IMG/VR virus record: IMGVR_UViG_3300048929_000771
Coordinates: 1 to 27,622 of that record
Source: a virus
Strand: one strand, 5' to 3'
DNA length: 27,622 nt
The notes beneath the pieces are model-generated. The model saw only the letters and a program-made list of their open reading frames with translations, made no database searches and had not been told where the DNA came from. The translations under genes and the position numbers were made by a program. Positions within the stretch are counted from its first letter, which is position 1. Each line of letters begins with the position of its first letter. This document shows positions 4,751 through 13,210 of the stretch, piece after piece.

Positions 4751-7666
4751 GGATGGAAAGCAGAGGATATGCTAAAGGGATTGCCAGGGGTAATGAATCT
4801 GGCAGCGGCCTTTGGAGAAAATCTAGGAAGTGTTTCAGGGATTGTGACAGACACTATGGCTTCCTTTGGAATACAGGCGGGTGATTCTGCACAAATGGTA
4901 GATGTTCTTGCCCAGGCATCAATACATTCAAATTCCAGTTTGGATATGATGGGGAAGGCGTTACAAAGAGCGGCTCCTGTCGCTTCTGCGTTTGGCTACA
5001 GCGTAAACGATGTGGCATTAGCAGCAGGACTTATGGCAAGTGCAGGAATTCAGGGTGAAGAGGCTGGCATGTCTATGAAGGCCATATTTGCAAATTTAGC
5101 AGTTCCTTCAAAAAATGCAGAACAATACATGAGCAAGCTCTCCATTTCTTTAAAGGACAGCACCGGTAAAGTAAAACCATTAAGTAAGATGATTGATGAA
5201 TTGCGAAAAGGCTTTTCTGGTCTGTCAGCGGCACAAAAAGAAGAGTACGCGGCTGGCATTGCTGGAAAAGAAGGAATGAGCGGATTACTTGCTATTATGA
5301 ATGGTTCCGATCAGGAATTTCTGAAGCTAAAAGAGGCAATGGATCACAGCGCAGGTGCAGCAGAAAGATTATCTGAGATTCGTTTGGACAACTTGCAAGG
5401 GGATATTTCTCTTTTTCAAGGAACATTAGATAGCGTAAAGCTTGGTATTTTTAGTGGGATTTCCGGGGAATTAAGAGAACTTGCACAGAATGCAACCGTG
5501 TGGCTGTCTGGGGTTGGAGAGACCTTAGAGGATAATCTTCCAACCATACGAAGAAAAGTTCAGGAGTTTACAGGTGGAATAAAAGATTCATTTGGGCCGG
5601 TTATGGAAGTAGGAAATTGGTTCATGAAGCACTCAGATATAATGATTGGTGGAGTCGCAGGAATTGCCACTGCATTTGGAACTATGAAAGGAATTAGTGC
5701 AGGTGTGACTTTGGCAAAGAATTTTTCTCTGTTAATAGAGGCTTGGCCAGTCGCATTAGGTGCATTAGCAATCGGAACCATAGTGGGGATTGGGGTTGCA
5801 ATTAAAGAGCATAACGAAAAACTTCGGAAAGAAGATTTGGCTCAAAGATTTGGTGACATCAAATTATCTGCAGAAGAATTAGATCAAACGGCGAAGATGA
5901 TTCTTAATAATGGTAATTTAAAAGGTCTGACAGTTGCAGCAAGTGAAATTGAAAAGATTAAGGGATTATCAAAGGATTTCAACAATGCCGGTGATAATGT
6001 TGAAATGATAAACTGGAAGGTAAGTATTGGTCTTGAGCTTAATGAGAGTGATTTGGAGTCATACAAGTCATCGGTAGAAGAAATGATAAAGGGCTCTATT
6101 GACATCGTGGAACAGGCACGTTATACCACAAGAATCAGTACCAAGGCATTATTTGTAAATGACAATGAAACTGGGGAAGAGTTGATTAATGGCTTTAACA
6201 CTACATATAATTCCATCAGTGAAGAACTAAATGGTCTTGGAAAAAAGGCTGGGGAAAAATTAAGTGAAGCTATTGTAGATGGCGTTGCCAATCCAGAAAT
6301 GATGAAAGATGTAGAAAAAATTGTTGACGAGATGCGGTCCATTACCAATGAGGTAGCTAATGCAAAGACTGATGCAAAGCTCAAACGAATCCGAATGCAG
6401 TTTTCTGGAAAAGATCTAGATTCGGAATCGTTTCAGAATCTACAGGCTCAGATGAAGAAAGAGCTGGAAGAGCAAAACAATTTAAGAATGGAATCCGTGG
6501 ATTGGGATCTGGCTATGTTAGAAACTCAGTTGAACCGCGGAGATATTAGTGTCCAAGAGTACAAAGAAAAACAGCAGCAAATCAATAAGGCAAATGAAGA
6601 TCAGGAGTTAGCCCAGCAGGCAAGGAGTGTATCTTTTTCAACTAATACAATTGCAGATTCATATCAGGACGAAATTTCAGGGATGCTGCCAAAGGTAAAA
6701 GTGGGAATGGACGAAGCTATGGCAAATATTAGCCATGGGAATATAAATGCATTTGACTCAAATTATCTCTGGAAAAAAATGGGATTCAATGAGATGGATG
6801 ACAAGACTCTTGGTAATATCTCAGTGCTATGGGAAAATATGGAGTCGGACTATAGGCAACTTCAGTCTACCGTTAATGATTATTTGCAAAGGGGAGTTGA
6901 AGTACCAGCCGACATTGCAAAACAATTTTCTGATGCCTCTTTTATTGGTGCGGCAGCAAAGGACCCAAGTGCGATCAATCAAATGATGGCAATTAATGCT
7001 GCGGACAACCCAGAATACCGTGCGGCAATTGAGCAGGCAAGAGCAAATGGAGTAGAGGTACCAGAGGAATTTGCAACATACTTGGACAATAATGGGCCTG
7101 TAATTAAAGATGCAATTGGAAGACTTCGTGATGTCGCGGACACAGAAATAAATGATAAATTCCATAACATACCCGTTAATGGAACAGTTACTGCTAATTT
7201 TAGCTTAAATTCATTATATACCCCCAAATTACTGCCAGATATATCGCCTGAATTATCAACAGGAAAAACATTTCAAAATTACGCATTAAGAAATATTAAG
7301 CAATATGCCAAGGGCGGTCTAATCAGTGAGCCAACTCTATCCTGGTTTGCAGAAGAAGGGCCAGAGATGGCGATTCCTATCAACAACTCAAAACGTTCCG
7401 TCTCTCTCTGGCAGCAAGCTGGGCAATTAATTGGAGCTTACGAAGAAAACAACTACGGAAAAATGTATGATTCCATGGTTTCATCTGGCTCTCAAGTACT
7501 AAATGAAAATAGTTCTTCCTTTGCTCCTGTCTTTAGTCCAACTGTTTATGTTAATGGCAAAAAAGCCTCACAAGAAGAGGTAACAGGCGCAGTGCAAATG
7601 ACGTATGAGCAGTTTAAAGAATGGGCCGTGCAGTTTAAACATGAGCAGTACCGGGTTTCATTTTAG
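4751..7666 (+). CDS. Tape measure protein, exon 2 (module 1)
   Basis: This encodes residues 93-1063 of the tape measure protein. It starts with the conserved GWKAEDMLKGLPGVMNLAAA of the phage tail tape measure core. A hydrophobic stretch lies at about residues 388-442 (MIGGVAGIATAFG to ALAIGTIVGIGVAI), followed by long helical, charged segments. The C-terminal region contains YAKGGLISEPTLSWFAEEGP, a motif common at the end of these proteins. The protein spans the tube lumen, sets tail length and is ejected on contraction. An ATG at 4748 overlapping the 3' splice site would give an N-terminally truncated product without splicing, but no good ribosome site precedes it. Confidence 0.9.
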   Translation, partial: GWKAEDMLKGLPGVMNLAAAFGENLGSVSGIVTDTMASFGIQAGDSAQMVDVLAQASIHSNSSLDMMGKALQRAAPVASAFGYSVNDVALAAGLMASAGIQGEEAGMSMKAIFANLAVPSKNAEQYMSKLSISLKDSTGKVKPLSKMIDELRKGFSGLSAAQKEEYAAGIAGKEGMSGLLAIMNGSDQEFLKLKEAMDHSAGAAERLSEIRLDNLQGDISLFQGTLDSVKLGIFSGISGELRELAQNATVWLSGVGETLEDNLPTIRRKVQEFTGGIKDSFGPVMEVGNWFMKHSDIMIGGVAGIATAFGTMKGISAGVTLAKNFSLLIEAWPVALGALAIGTIVGIGVAIKEHNEKLRKEDLAQRFGDIKLSAEELDQTAKMILNNGNLKGLTVAASEIEKIKGLSKDFNNAGDNVEMINWKVSIGLELNESDLESYKSSVEEMIKGSIDIVEQARYTTRISTKALFVNDNETGEELINGFNTTYNSISEELNGLGKKAGEKLSEAIVDGVANPEMMKDVEKIVDEMRSITNEVANAKTDAKLKRIRMQFSGKDLDSESFQNLQAQMKKELEEQNNLRMESVDWDLAMLETQLNRGDISVQEYKEKQQQINKANEDQELAQQARSVSFSTNTIADSYQDEISGMLPKVKVGMDEAMANISHGNINAFDSNYLWKKMGFNEMDDKTLGNISVLWENMESDYRQLQSTVNDYLQRGVEVPADIAKQFSDASFIGAAAKDPSAINQMMAINAADNPEYRAAIEQARANGVEVPEEFATYLDNNGPVIKDAIGRLRDVADTEINDKFHNIPVNGTVTANFSLNSLYTPKLLPDISPELSTGKTFQNYALRNIKQYAKGGLISEPTLSWFAEEGPEMAIPINNSKRSVSLWQQAGQLIGAYEENNYGKMYDSMVSSGSQVLNENSSSFAPVFSPTVYVNGKKASQEEVTGAVQMTYEQFKEWAVQFKHEQYRVSF

Positions 7667-7674
7667 GAGGGCAT

Positions 7675-7878
7675 ATGGAAAATATATATAAAACTGTTCA
7701 GGGAGACACCTGGGATTTAATTGCTAAAAAGGTCTACGGGTCAGAAATACATCTGGATCACTTGATGAAGCATAACTTTTCATTGCTGGATTATTTTATA
7801 TTTCCTGCAGGTATTAAGGTGTTAACACCTGAGGTACCCCTAAAAGGAGCGAAAGGAATTCCAGAATGGAGAAAGTAA
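7675..7878 (+). CDS. Tail protein X (P2 gpX-like, LysM-like)
   Basis: The protein has 67 aa with the compact gpX/LysM-like fold: YKTVQGDTWDLIAKKVYGSE at the start and FPAGIKVLTPEVP near the end. P2 gpX is a small baseplate-hub protein needed for tail completion. ATG 7675 follows AGGAGGG, 8 nt after the tape measure stop. It is the P2-order counterpart of the larger XkdP-type protein in module 2. Confidence 0.85.
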   Translation: MENIYKTVQGDTWDLIAKKVYGSEIHLDHLMKHNFSLLDYFIFPAGIKVLTPEVPLKGAKGIPEWRK

Positions 7879-7899
7879 AGCAGGAAGGGAGGGATAACT

Positions 7900-9135
7900 A
7901 TGAGCGGAGTTAGAAAAAAGTATTTAAGTATTATCTACAATGGGGTTGAGGTTTGGCAAGATCTATCGGAATACATACAAAATTACTCCTATGATGATTC
8001 ATTAGACCAATCAGATACTATTTCAATAACATTAAGCGACAGGGATCTAAAATGGAGCAGGACGTGGTTGCCAGAAAAGGGAGATGTAATTACCCCAACT
8101 ATTATTCTTGAGAATTGGAATGAGGAGGGGGAAAAAATGACTGTCCCATGTGGAACTTTTCTGGTGGATGATTTTTCCTTCTCTTCCCCTCCCTTTACTT
8201 GTACCATCAATGGTGTTTCTGCTCCTGTTAATACATGTTTTAAAGAAACAGAAAATACAAAAACATGGGAATCTGCCACTGTAAGATTAATTGCTGGGGA
8301 ACTAGCAGGAAAATATGGATTGGAGCTTATATACGAGTCCACCGAAGAAATACAGGTTGCAAAAATAGAGCAGGATAAGCAATCAGATAGTGATTTTCTA
8401 AAAAACATTTGTGAAAAATACGGAATGGGATTAAAAGTGTATTCCAATAAACTCGTGATTTGGGACTTGAAGCAGTATTTTGAAAAAGCCCCAGTGCTTA
8501 TGATTCGTCCTGAAATGGTATCAAAGTGGACCTATAACAGTACCATGCAAGGGGTATATACGGGAGTGAAGGTCAGCTATACAAATCCTGGAAACAGTAA
8601 AACAGTTGATGTAATGGTAGGAACGGAAGAGCGTCTTTATAAAACCAATCAGAAAGTAGATAATGAGGCAGATGCTAGGCGGATCGGAGAGAGTGTATTA
8701 CGAAATGCCAACCGAAAAGAACGTAAATTGAAACTAACTTTACCACCAAAGATGTCATTATTTGCAACTGCCAATATTCAATTATCAGGTTTTGGAAATC
8801 TGGATGGGATATATTTTGTAGAAAAGATCTCCCATAGCTTGTCGGGAAAATCATACGATATGCAGGTCAGTCTAAGCTGTATATCTCAGGATAACGAGAA
8901 AAAGGATTCGGCATCAAAGGTGGATGATGCAAACAAGAGCGGCAGCCAATATACGGTGCTAAAAGGTGACAGTTTGTGGAATATTGCGAAACAGTTTTAT
9001 GGCAATGGAACCAGGTGCGAAGACATCTATGAGTCAAATAAACAAATGATTGAAACTGAAGCAAAGAGGCGGGGAAAAACGGATTCTAACCATGGATATT
9101 GGATCTACCCTGGTATGGATCTTCAAATTCCATGA
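7900..9135 (+). CDS. Baseplate hub protein (P2 gpD/XkdQ-like) with C-terminal LysM
   Basis: The protein has 411 aa. Residues about 1-330 follow the late-control D / T4 gp27-like hub family (SGVRKKYLSIIYNGVEVWQD near the N-terminus; later KWSRTWLPEKGDVITPTI and GIYFVEKISHSLSGKSYDMQ). After a serine/lysine-rich linker, about residues 347-411 form a LysM domain (YTVLKGDSLWNIAKQFYGNG ... YWIYPGMDLQIP). The hub trimer joins the tube to the spike. The LysM could bind peptidoglycan or act only structurally. The P2 gpD family usually lacks a LysM; here the domain organisation combines hub and XkdP-like LysM. Start ATG 7900 follows GGGAGGG. Confidence 0.85.
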   Translation: MSGVRKKYLSIIYNGVEVWQDLSEYIQNYSYDDSLDQSDTISITLSDRDLKWSRTWLPEKGDVITPTIILENWNEEGEKMTVPCGTFLVDDFSFSSPPFTCTINGVSAPVNTCFKETENTKTWESATVRLIAGELAGKYGLELIYESTEEIQVAKIEQDKQSDSDFLKNICEKYGMGLKVYSNKLVIWDLKQYFEKAPVLMIRPEMVSKWTYNSTMQGVYTGVKVSYTNPGNSKTVDVMVGTEERLYKTNQKVDNEADARRIGESVLRNANRKERKLKLTLPPKMSLFATANIQLSGFGNLDGIYFVEKISHSLSGKSYDMQVSLSCISQDNEKKDSASKVDDANKSGSQYTVLKGDSLWNIAKQFYGNGTRCEDIYESNKQMIETEAKRRGKTDSNHGYWIYPGMDLQIP

Positions 9136-9148
9136 AAGGAGTTTTCGT

Positions 9149-9562
9149 TTGAATGATGTAATTCGAATAGGAAGAATTTCTTCTGTTAATCCAGTGAGTG
9201 CTATGGCCAGGGTGTATTATCCAGACAGAGACAGCACCACATCGGAACTTGCATTATTTGGTTATCATGGGGAATTTAAGCTTCCTAAAGTAAATGATCA
9301 GGTAGTAGTGCTTCATCTGCCCAATGATACCAGTTCAGGAATTATTCTGGGGAGCTTTTGGAATGAGACGGATAAGCCTCCCAGGGAGGTAGAATACAAA
9401 AAAGATTTAGGGACCGGGGCTTATGAGGTGATAAAGGATGGTAATTATATTCTGCATTCACCCCAAATTACAATGGAAAGCGAAGCTGAATCCATTACCT
9501 TATCTGACTTGCTGGAGATGAAAAAGAGGTTGGAAGAATTAGAGAGGAGGTTGACGACATGA
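9149..9562 (+). CDS. Baseplate spike protein (gpV-like)
   Basis: The protein has 137 aa, starting at TTG 9149 behind GAAAGGAG; the open frame runs back to 9050 but inside the hub gene. It has the OB-fold of phage spike proteins near residues 3-75 (DVIRIGRISSVNPVSAMARV, then HGEFKLPKVNDQVVVLHLPN and SSGIILGSFWNE). A short beta-rich segment (GAYEVIKDGNYILHSPQITM) and a C-terminal helix (LLEMKKRLEELERRL) follow. It should trimerise under the hub as the membrane-piercing tip. No metal-binding HxH tip motif is evident. It overlaps the next gene by 4 nt (ATGA). Confidence 0.85.
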   Translation: MNDVIRIGRISSVNPVSAMARVYYPDRDSTTSELALFGYHGEFKLPKVNDQVVVLHLPNDTSSGIILGSFWNETDKPPREVEYKKDLGTGAYEVIKDGNYILHSPQITMESEAESITLSDLLEMKKRLEELERRLTT

Positions 9563-9948
9563 TTGGTCTTTTAGGCAACTTAAGATTTCGGGTAAATGAT
9601 AATAAAGCTTTTACATTTCAAAACATGAGAAGAGAGATATCAGCTTCATGGAATTCTATGGAGAGAATCGGACAAAAACCCATTTCAGAGTTTGGCGGGG
9701 CCAGTTTACAGACTCTTTCTCTTGAAATTACTTTAGATGCTTCTCTGGGAGTAAAACCAAGACGGCTTTTAGGGGATCTGGAACGAATGACAGAATCCGG
9801 AGAAGCCAATAAATTGGTTATTGGAAGAAAAATGGTGGGGAAAAACAAGTGGGTGATCACAAAATGCTCTGAAGCTTGGGAGGTAATACTAAGAGGTGGC
9901 GAATTATATCGCGCAAAAGTAACTTTATCATTGCAGGAATATTTATGA
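9559..9948 (+). CDS. Tail protein U-like (P2 gpU family)
   Basis: The protein has 129 aa. It contains FTFQNMRREISASWNSMERI, GGASLQTLSLEITLDASLGV and the R-rich motif PRRLLGDLERM, which are characteristic of the P2 gpU tail protein family. In P2, gpU is required for tail completion; in Clostridia phages it is found between hub/spike and baseplate wedge genes as here. Translation is coupled to the spike gene by the ATGA overlap. Confidence 0.85.
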   Translation: MIGLLGNLRFRVNDNKAFTFQNMRREISASWNSMERIGQKPISEFGGASLQTLSLEITLDASLGVKPRRLLGDLERMTESGEANKLVIGRKMVGKNKWVITKCSEAWEVILRGGELYRAKVTLSLQEYL

Positions 9949-9958
9949 GGTGTCAGAT

Positions 9959-10258
9959 ATGGAACAATACGAACTATCTTTGCTGGACATAAATGAAGAG
10001 GTGGCTGAAGAATTAAAGCGGAATCTAACTACTTTGTTTGGAACGAGAGCAGGAACCCAGCCCATTGACAGGGAGTTTGGAATTTCCTGGGAGTGCCTTG
10101 ATGAACCTCCTGATGTTGCGGAAAGCTTATTTTATCTTGAAGCGTGCAAAAAAGTGGATCAGTACGAGCCAAGGGTTTTAATTGAAGATATCTCATTTGA
10201 GAAAAGAGAAGGGGTTATGATCCCCCGTATCTATTTTAAAAGGAAGGAGGAAATCTAA
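9959..10258 (+). CDS. Baseplate wedge protein (gpW/gp25-like)
   Basis: The protein has 99 aa. It carries the gp25/lysozyme-like baseplate motif NLTTLFGTRAGTQPIDREFG, which includes the conserved G-T-R and P-x-D-R-x-F-G elements. Despite the domain name these proteins are structural, linking the wedge to the sheath/hub. ATG 9959 with GAGGTG 8 nt upstream is preferred over GTG 9950. It ends 1 nt into the start of gpJ (TAATG). Confidence 0.88.
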   Translation: MEQYELSLLDINEEVAEELKRNLTTLFGTRAGTQPIDREFGISWECLDEPPDVAESLFYLEACKKVDQYEPRVLIEDISFEKREGVMIPRIYFKRKEEI

Positions 10259-11406
10259 TGGAGAGTTTTAAAAATAGATTTTCTGATTATCCGGAAGTCA
10301 GCTTTATTGAAAATACCAGCTTTATTGATTTACAAACTAGGATGATTGAAGATTATGAAAATAAATACAAAGAGCTGACAGGCAAAAAACAATCTCTTGC
10401 AATGGCAGATCCGTACCGTCTCATTCTGTATTCTTGTGCAGCAGCTATATATCAGGGATACCAGTATGAAGATAGGGCTGCAAAGATGGGGTTATTAAAG
10501 TATAGTACTGGCGAATTCCTTGATAACTTAGCTGCATTTAAGAAAGTAAAAAGAAATGAAGCATCTCCGGCAAGGACGATCATTCGTTTTACTTTATCAA
10601 CATCAGTTGAAAGAAAAATCGTGATACCAAAGGGAACCAAAGTGAAAGGTCCTGAGCTGTATTTTGAGACTACTAGTGTTGGTGAAATTCCACAAGGAAA
10701 GCTTTATGTAGATATACCAGCAAAATGCCGAGTAAATGGTATTGTTGGAAATGGTTATGTACCTGGAGAAATCAGGACACTTACAGATCTTCTCCCGTAT
10801 ACGCTTAAGGTATCAAATATTACCCAAACGAGTGGAGGCACAGACGGAGAAACTGATGAGGAATTGGCTGAACGGATTTATTTGGCACCTGTCAGCTATT
10901 CCACTGCAGGACCACAAAAAGCATATGAATATTGGGTGAAGACCTTTAGTCCGTCTATCGGGGAATGCCGAATCACATCGGAATCTCCTGGAGAGGTGGA
11001 TATCTACATAACTATGGCTGATGGCTCTGTTCCTGATGAAGGATTCTTAAATGAATTAGAAGATTATTTAAGGAACAGTAGTATAAGGCCCTTGACCGAT
11101 CATGTTGTTGTAAAAAGACCCCAAACGGTGGAGTATGACATTGAACTTCATTATTATATCAGAAATGAAGATAGGGATAAGGAAGAAACCATTAAGGCTG
11201 CAATTCAGAATGCATGCAATAATTATATCTTGTGGCAGAAGAAGGTAGGCAGAGATATCAATCCATCTCAATTAATCTACGAGGCAATGGGGACGGGAAT
11301 AAAAATGGCTGAAGTAATAAAGCCTATATTTACAGAAATACCGGATTCTTCTATGGCGATACCAGGTAAAATCAATTTGGTTTATGGAGGACGTAAGGAT
11401 GATTGA
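10258..11406 (+). CDS. Baseplate J-like protein (gpJ)
   Basis: The protein has 382 aa of the Baseplate_J family. An N-terminal helical region (DLQTRMIEDYENKYKELTGK) leads to the fixed motif GEFLDNLAAFKKVKRNEASP, a beta section (IVIPKGTKVKGPELYFETTS), and the GGTDGETDEELAERIYLAP signature near residue 200. It builds the wedge ring together with the gp25-like and gpI proteins and triggers sheath contraction. The start overlaps the previous stop, and its 3' end overlaps the gpI start by 8 nt. Confidence 0.92.
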   Translation: MESFKNRFSDYPEVSFIENTSFIDLQTRMIEDYENKYKELTGKKQSLAMADPYRLILYSCAAAIYQGYQYEDRAAKMGLLKYSTGEFLDNLAAFKKVKRNEASPARTIIRFTLSTSVERKIVIPKGTKVKGPELYFETTSVGEIPQGKLYVDIPAKCRVNGIVGNGYVPGEIRTLTDLLPYTLKVSNITQTSGGTDGETDEELAERIYLAPVSYSTAGPQKAYEYWVKTFSPSIGECRITSESPGEVDIYITMADGSVPDEGFLNELEDYLRNSSIRPLTDHVVVKRPQTVEYDIELHYYIRNEDRDKEETIKAAIQNACNNYILWQKKVGRDINPSQLIYEAMGTGIKMAEVIKPIFTEIPDSSMAIPGKINLVYGGRKDD

Positions 11407-12337
11407 TTTTTATCATGGTGAAATAACAGACATCATGCCATATAATCTTATTTCTCCTGAAACTAAGGCTCTAAGTTATGCAGTCAGCCAGGCAATGAAA
11501 CGGCTAAAGGACTTTTCAAATGCCTGTCACATGTATGGCGAACTAAGCAAAGTACCGGAACCTATTCTGGATTTAATGGCCTTAGAGCTAAATACCCAAT
11601 ACTATGACCAGACCATGCCAAGAAAGCTAAAGGAGCAATTGCTCACACAAACTACTGCCTGGTATATGCATGCAGGAACTCCGGAAGTGCTTAGAGAGTT
11701 TTTAGGTACCGTATTAGAGGGAGGTAAGATACGTGAGTGGTATGAATATGGGGGCAATCCGTTTTTCTTCAAAGCAAAAGTTGAGGTGGGGGAGCACGAT
11801 ATTCCCCTAGGATATGGAGTTGAAGTAAAAAGGCAGATTGAACTATATAAGAACGCTCGCTCTTGGTTGGAGCACGTTGCATTTATAATTCGTTCCAGAA
11901 GTTATTGTGACGTGAGCCTTGCAAATGCAGTGCGATTCAGGGGTAGATTTTATCCGAGACTGAATGCTCCGATATTAAAATTAGATGGTATCTGGAATCT
12001 ATCAGGGAAAAAGTTGAGTGGGTATGACAGTGATGTAAAGATAGATTTTTATCCTGTAGGACAGAGCTATAAATTACAGGTTTCAGAAAATGTGAGTTTT
12101 AAGGAAATTTTCCGTAGTTCCTATTCGGCAAGGGTTTTAGCAGATACCAGAGAAAAAATCAGACTGCTCAGTCAGATTAATCTAAAAGCTGATGAAAGTA
12201 ACAGTCTCACTATTAAAACAAGTGTTTGTGTTGGACTTAGAGCAGGGAGTGTAAGAGTAACTACTTGTAATCCGTTATCAGGAGAATGGAAACTTGATAA
12301 GGATAGGAACTTAAATGGCGGGCTTTCAATTTTGTAG
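11399..12337 (+). CDS. Tail protein I-like baseplate/fibre connector (gpI)
   Basis: The protein has 312 aa from ATG 11399 behind GGAGG; the frame also opens at 11384. Residues about 1-180 match P2 gpI: LMALELNTQYYDQTMPRKLK and the following AGTPEVLREFLGTVLEGGKI element. P2 gpI is about 175 aa, so the last roughly 130 residues (LANAVRFRGRFYPRLNAPIL onwards) are an extension, probably beta-rich, that could dock the fibres. It anchors fibres to the wedge. Confidence 0.85.
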   Translation: MIDFYHGEITDIMPYNLISPETKALSYAVSQAMKRLKDFSNACHMYGELSKVPEPILDLMALELNTQYYDQTMPRKLKEQLLTQTTAWYMHAGTPEVLREFLGTVLEGGKIREWYEYGGNPFFFKAKVEVGEHDIPLGYGVEVKRQIELYKNARSWLEHVAFIIRSRSYCDVSLANAVRFRGRFYPRLNAPILKLDGIWNLSGKKLSGYDSDVKIDFYPVGQSYKLQVSENVSFKEIFRSSYSARVLADTREKIRLLSQINLKADESNSLTIKTSVCVGLRAGSVRVTTCNPLSGEWKLDKDRNLNGGLSIL

Positions 12338-12379
12338 TATTTATAATTAGATGATTAGTAGAAGAAAGGGAGAAAGATT

Positions 12380-12775
12380 ATGGCAGATAATTCAAACGGT
12401 GTAATGACCGTTATAGCTAGAAAAAAGTTATGCAAAGCACATGCCGGTGACCAGCAGCTATCTAAGATCACTAGTATCGCATGGGGAAATGGTGGTGTGG
12501 ACGAGAATGGAATTCCAAAAAAAACTACAGGTAATGAGATTGCTCTTTATAATGAATTACTTAAAAAAGAGATTGAAACACATGTCTATGTAAATACAGA
12601 AAATACAAGCTGTCGTTATACTGCAACGTTAGGAGCAGGTGAATTAACTGGAGAAGAAATATCTGAAATGGGACTATTTGATGAAGATGGGGATTTGGTT
12701 GCTTACCGTACATTTTTAAGAAAAGGAAAAGATGAGGATATTCCACAGATTTATGATATGGATGAAATATTTTAA
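12380..12775 (+). CDS. Tail-collar fibre N-terminal-type protein (module 1)
   Basis: The protein has 131 aa resembling the phage tail-collar fibre family (DUF3751-type): NGVMTVIARKKLCKAHAGDQ, then ITSIAWGNGGVDENG, and ISEMGLFDEDGDLVAYRTFL near the end. In long P2-type fibres this domain is the N-terminus that attaches to gpI; here it is a stand-alone protein, so the receptor-binding part must come from the following genes. ATG 12380 follows AAGGGAG. Confidence 0.75.
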   Translation: MADNSNGVMTVIARKKLCKAHAGDQQLSKITSIAWGNGGVDENGIPKKTTGNEIALYNELLKKEIETHVYVNTENTSCRYTATLGAGELTGEEISEMGLFDEDGDLVAYRTFLRKGKDEDIPQIYDMDEIF

Positions 12776-12787
12776 GGAGGTATCGTG

Positions 12788-13207
12788 ATGGCATTTTGTG
12801 ATATGAAAAATCCTCCGGAGTTTTCAACTGAGGTAAGAAAATGGGACAGGGAAACGTTGGCGGATGGTCAGGAATTGGCTGTTGAGATTGAGCAGTTATT
12901 TAATAATACATTATATAACAAGTCTCTTAATGAAAAACTTAGAAATAAAAGGGAGTTGTTGCTTAAAGCTGATGGCTGGAGTGGCAATGGGCCATATTCA
13001 CAAACTCTGGTAGTTGCTGGTATAAAGGTTGAAGAAGAGCCAGAGCTAGGAAAAGCTCTTAAAGGAACAGAGACGATAGAGGAAGTGAAAGCTTACAACA
13101 AAGCTTTTGGGTTAATATATCACGGTGAAGTACGGAACGGAGAAGTGGTATTTCAGGCATATAAAAAGCCTGCTCTAGATATTCCATTATTGTTGAAAGG
13201 AGTGTAG
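12788..13207 (+). CDS. Fibre/baseplate-associated protein (module 1)
   Basis: The protein has 139 aa, starting at ATG 12788 behind AAGGAGG. The N-terminus is helical (TLADGQELAVEIEQLFNNTL). The C-terminal half has the pattern LLLKADGWSGNGPYSQTLVV ... PALDIPLLL, a small beta-domain that recurs in clostridial phage fibre and upper-fibre proteins. It is probably a linker segment of the fibre assembly. Exact role unknown. Confidence 0.65.
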   Translation: MAFCDMKNPPEFSTEVRKWDRETLADGQELAVEIEQLFNNTLYNKSLNEKLRNKRELLLKADGWSGNGPYSQTLVVAGIKVEEEPELGKALKGTETIEEVKAYNKAFGLIYHGEVRNGEVVFQAYKKPALDIPLLLKGV

Positions 13208-13210
13208 AAA

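Noticed and set aside
7989-8447. A 152-aa open frame on the minus strand within the hub gene
   Set aside because: It lies wholly antisense to a clear gpD-like hub, has no ribosome site or family resemblance, and is a shadow of the plus-strand coding frame.
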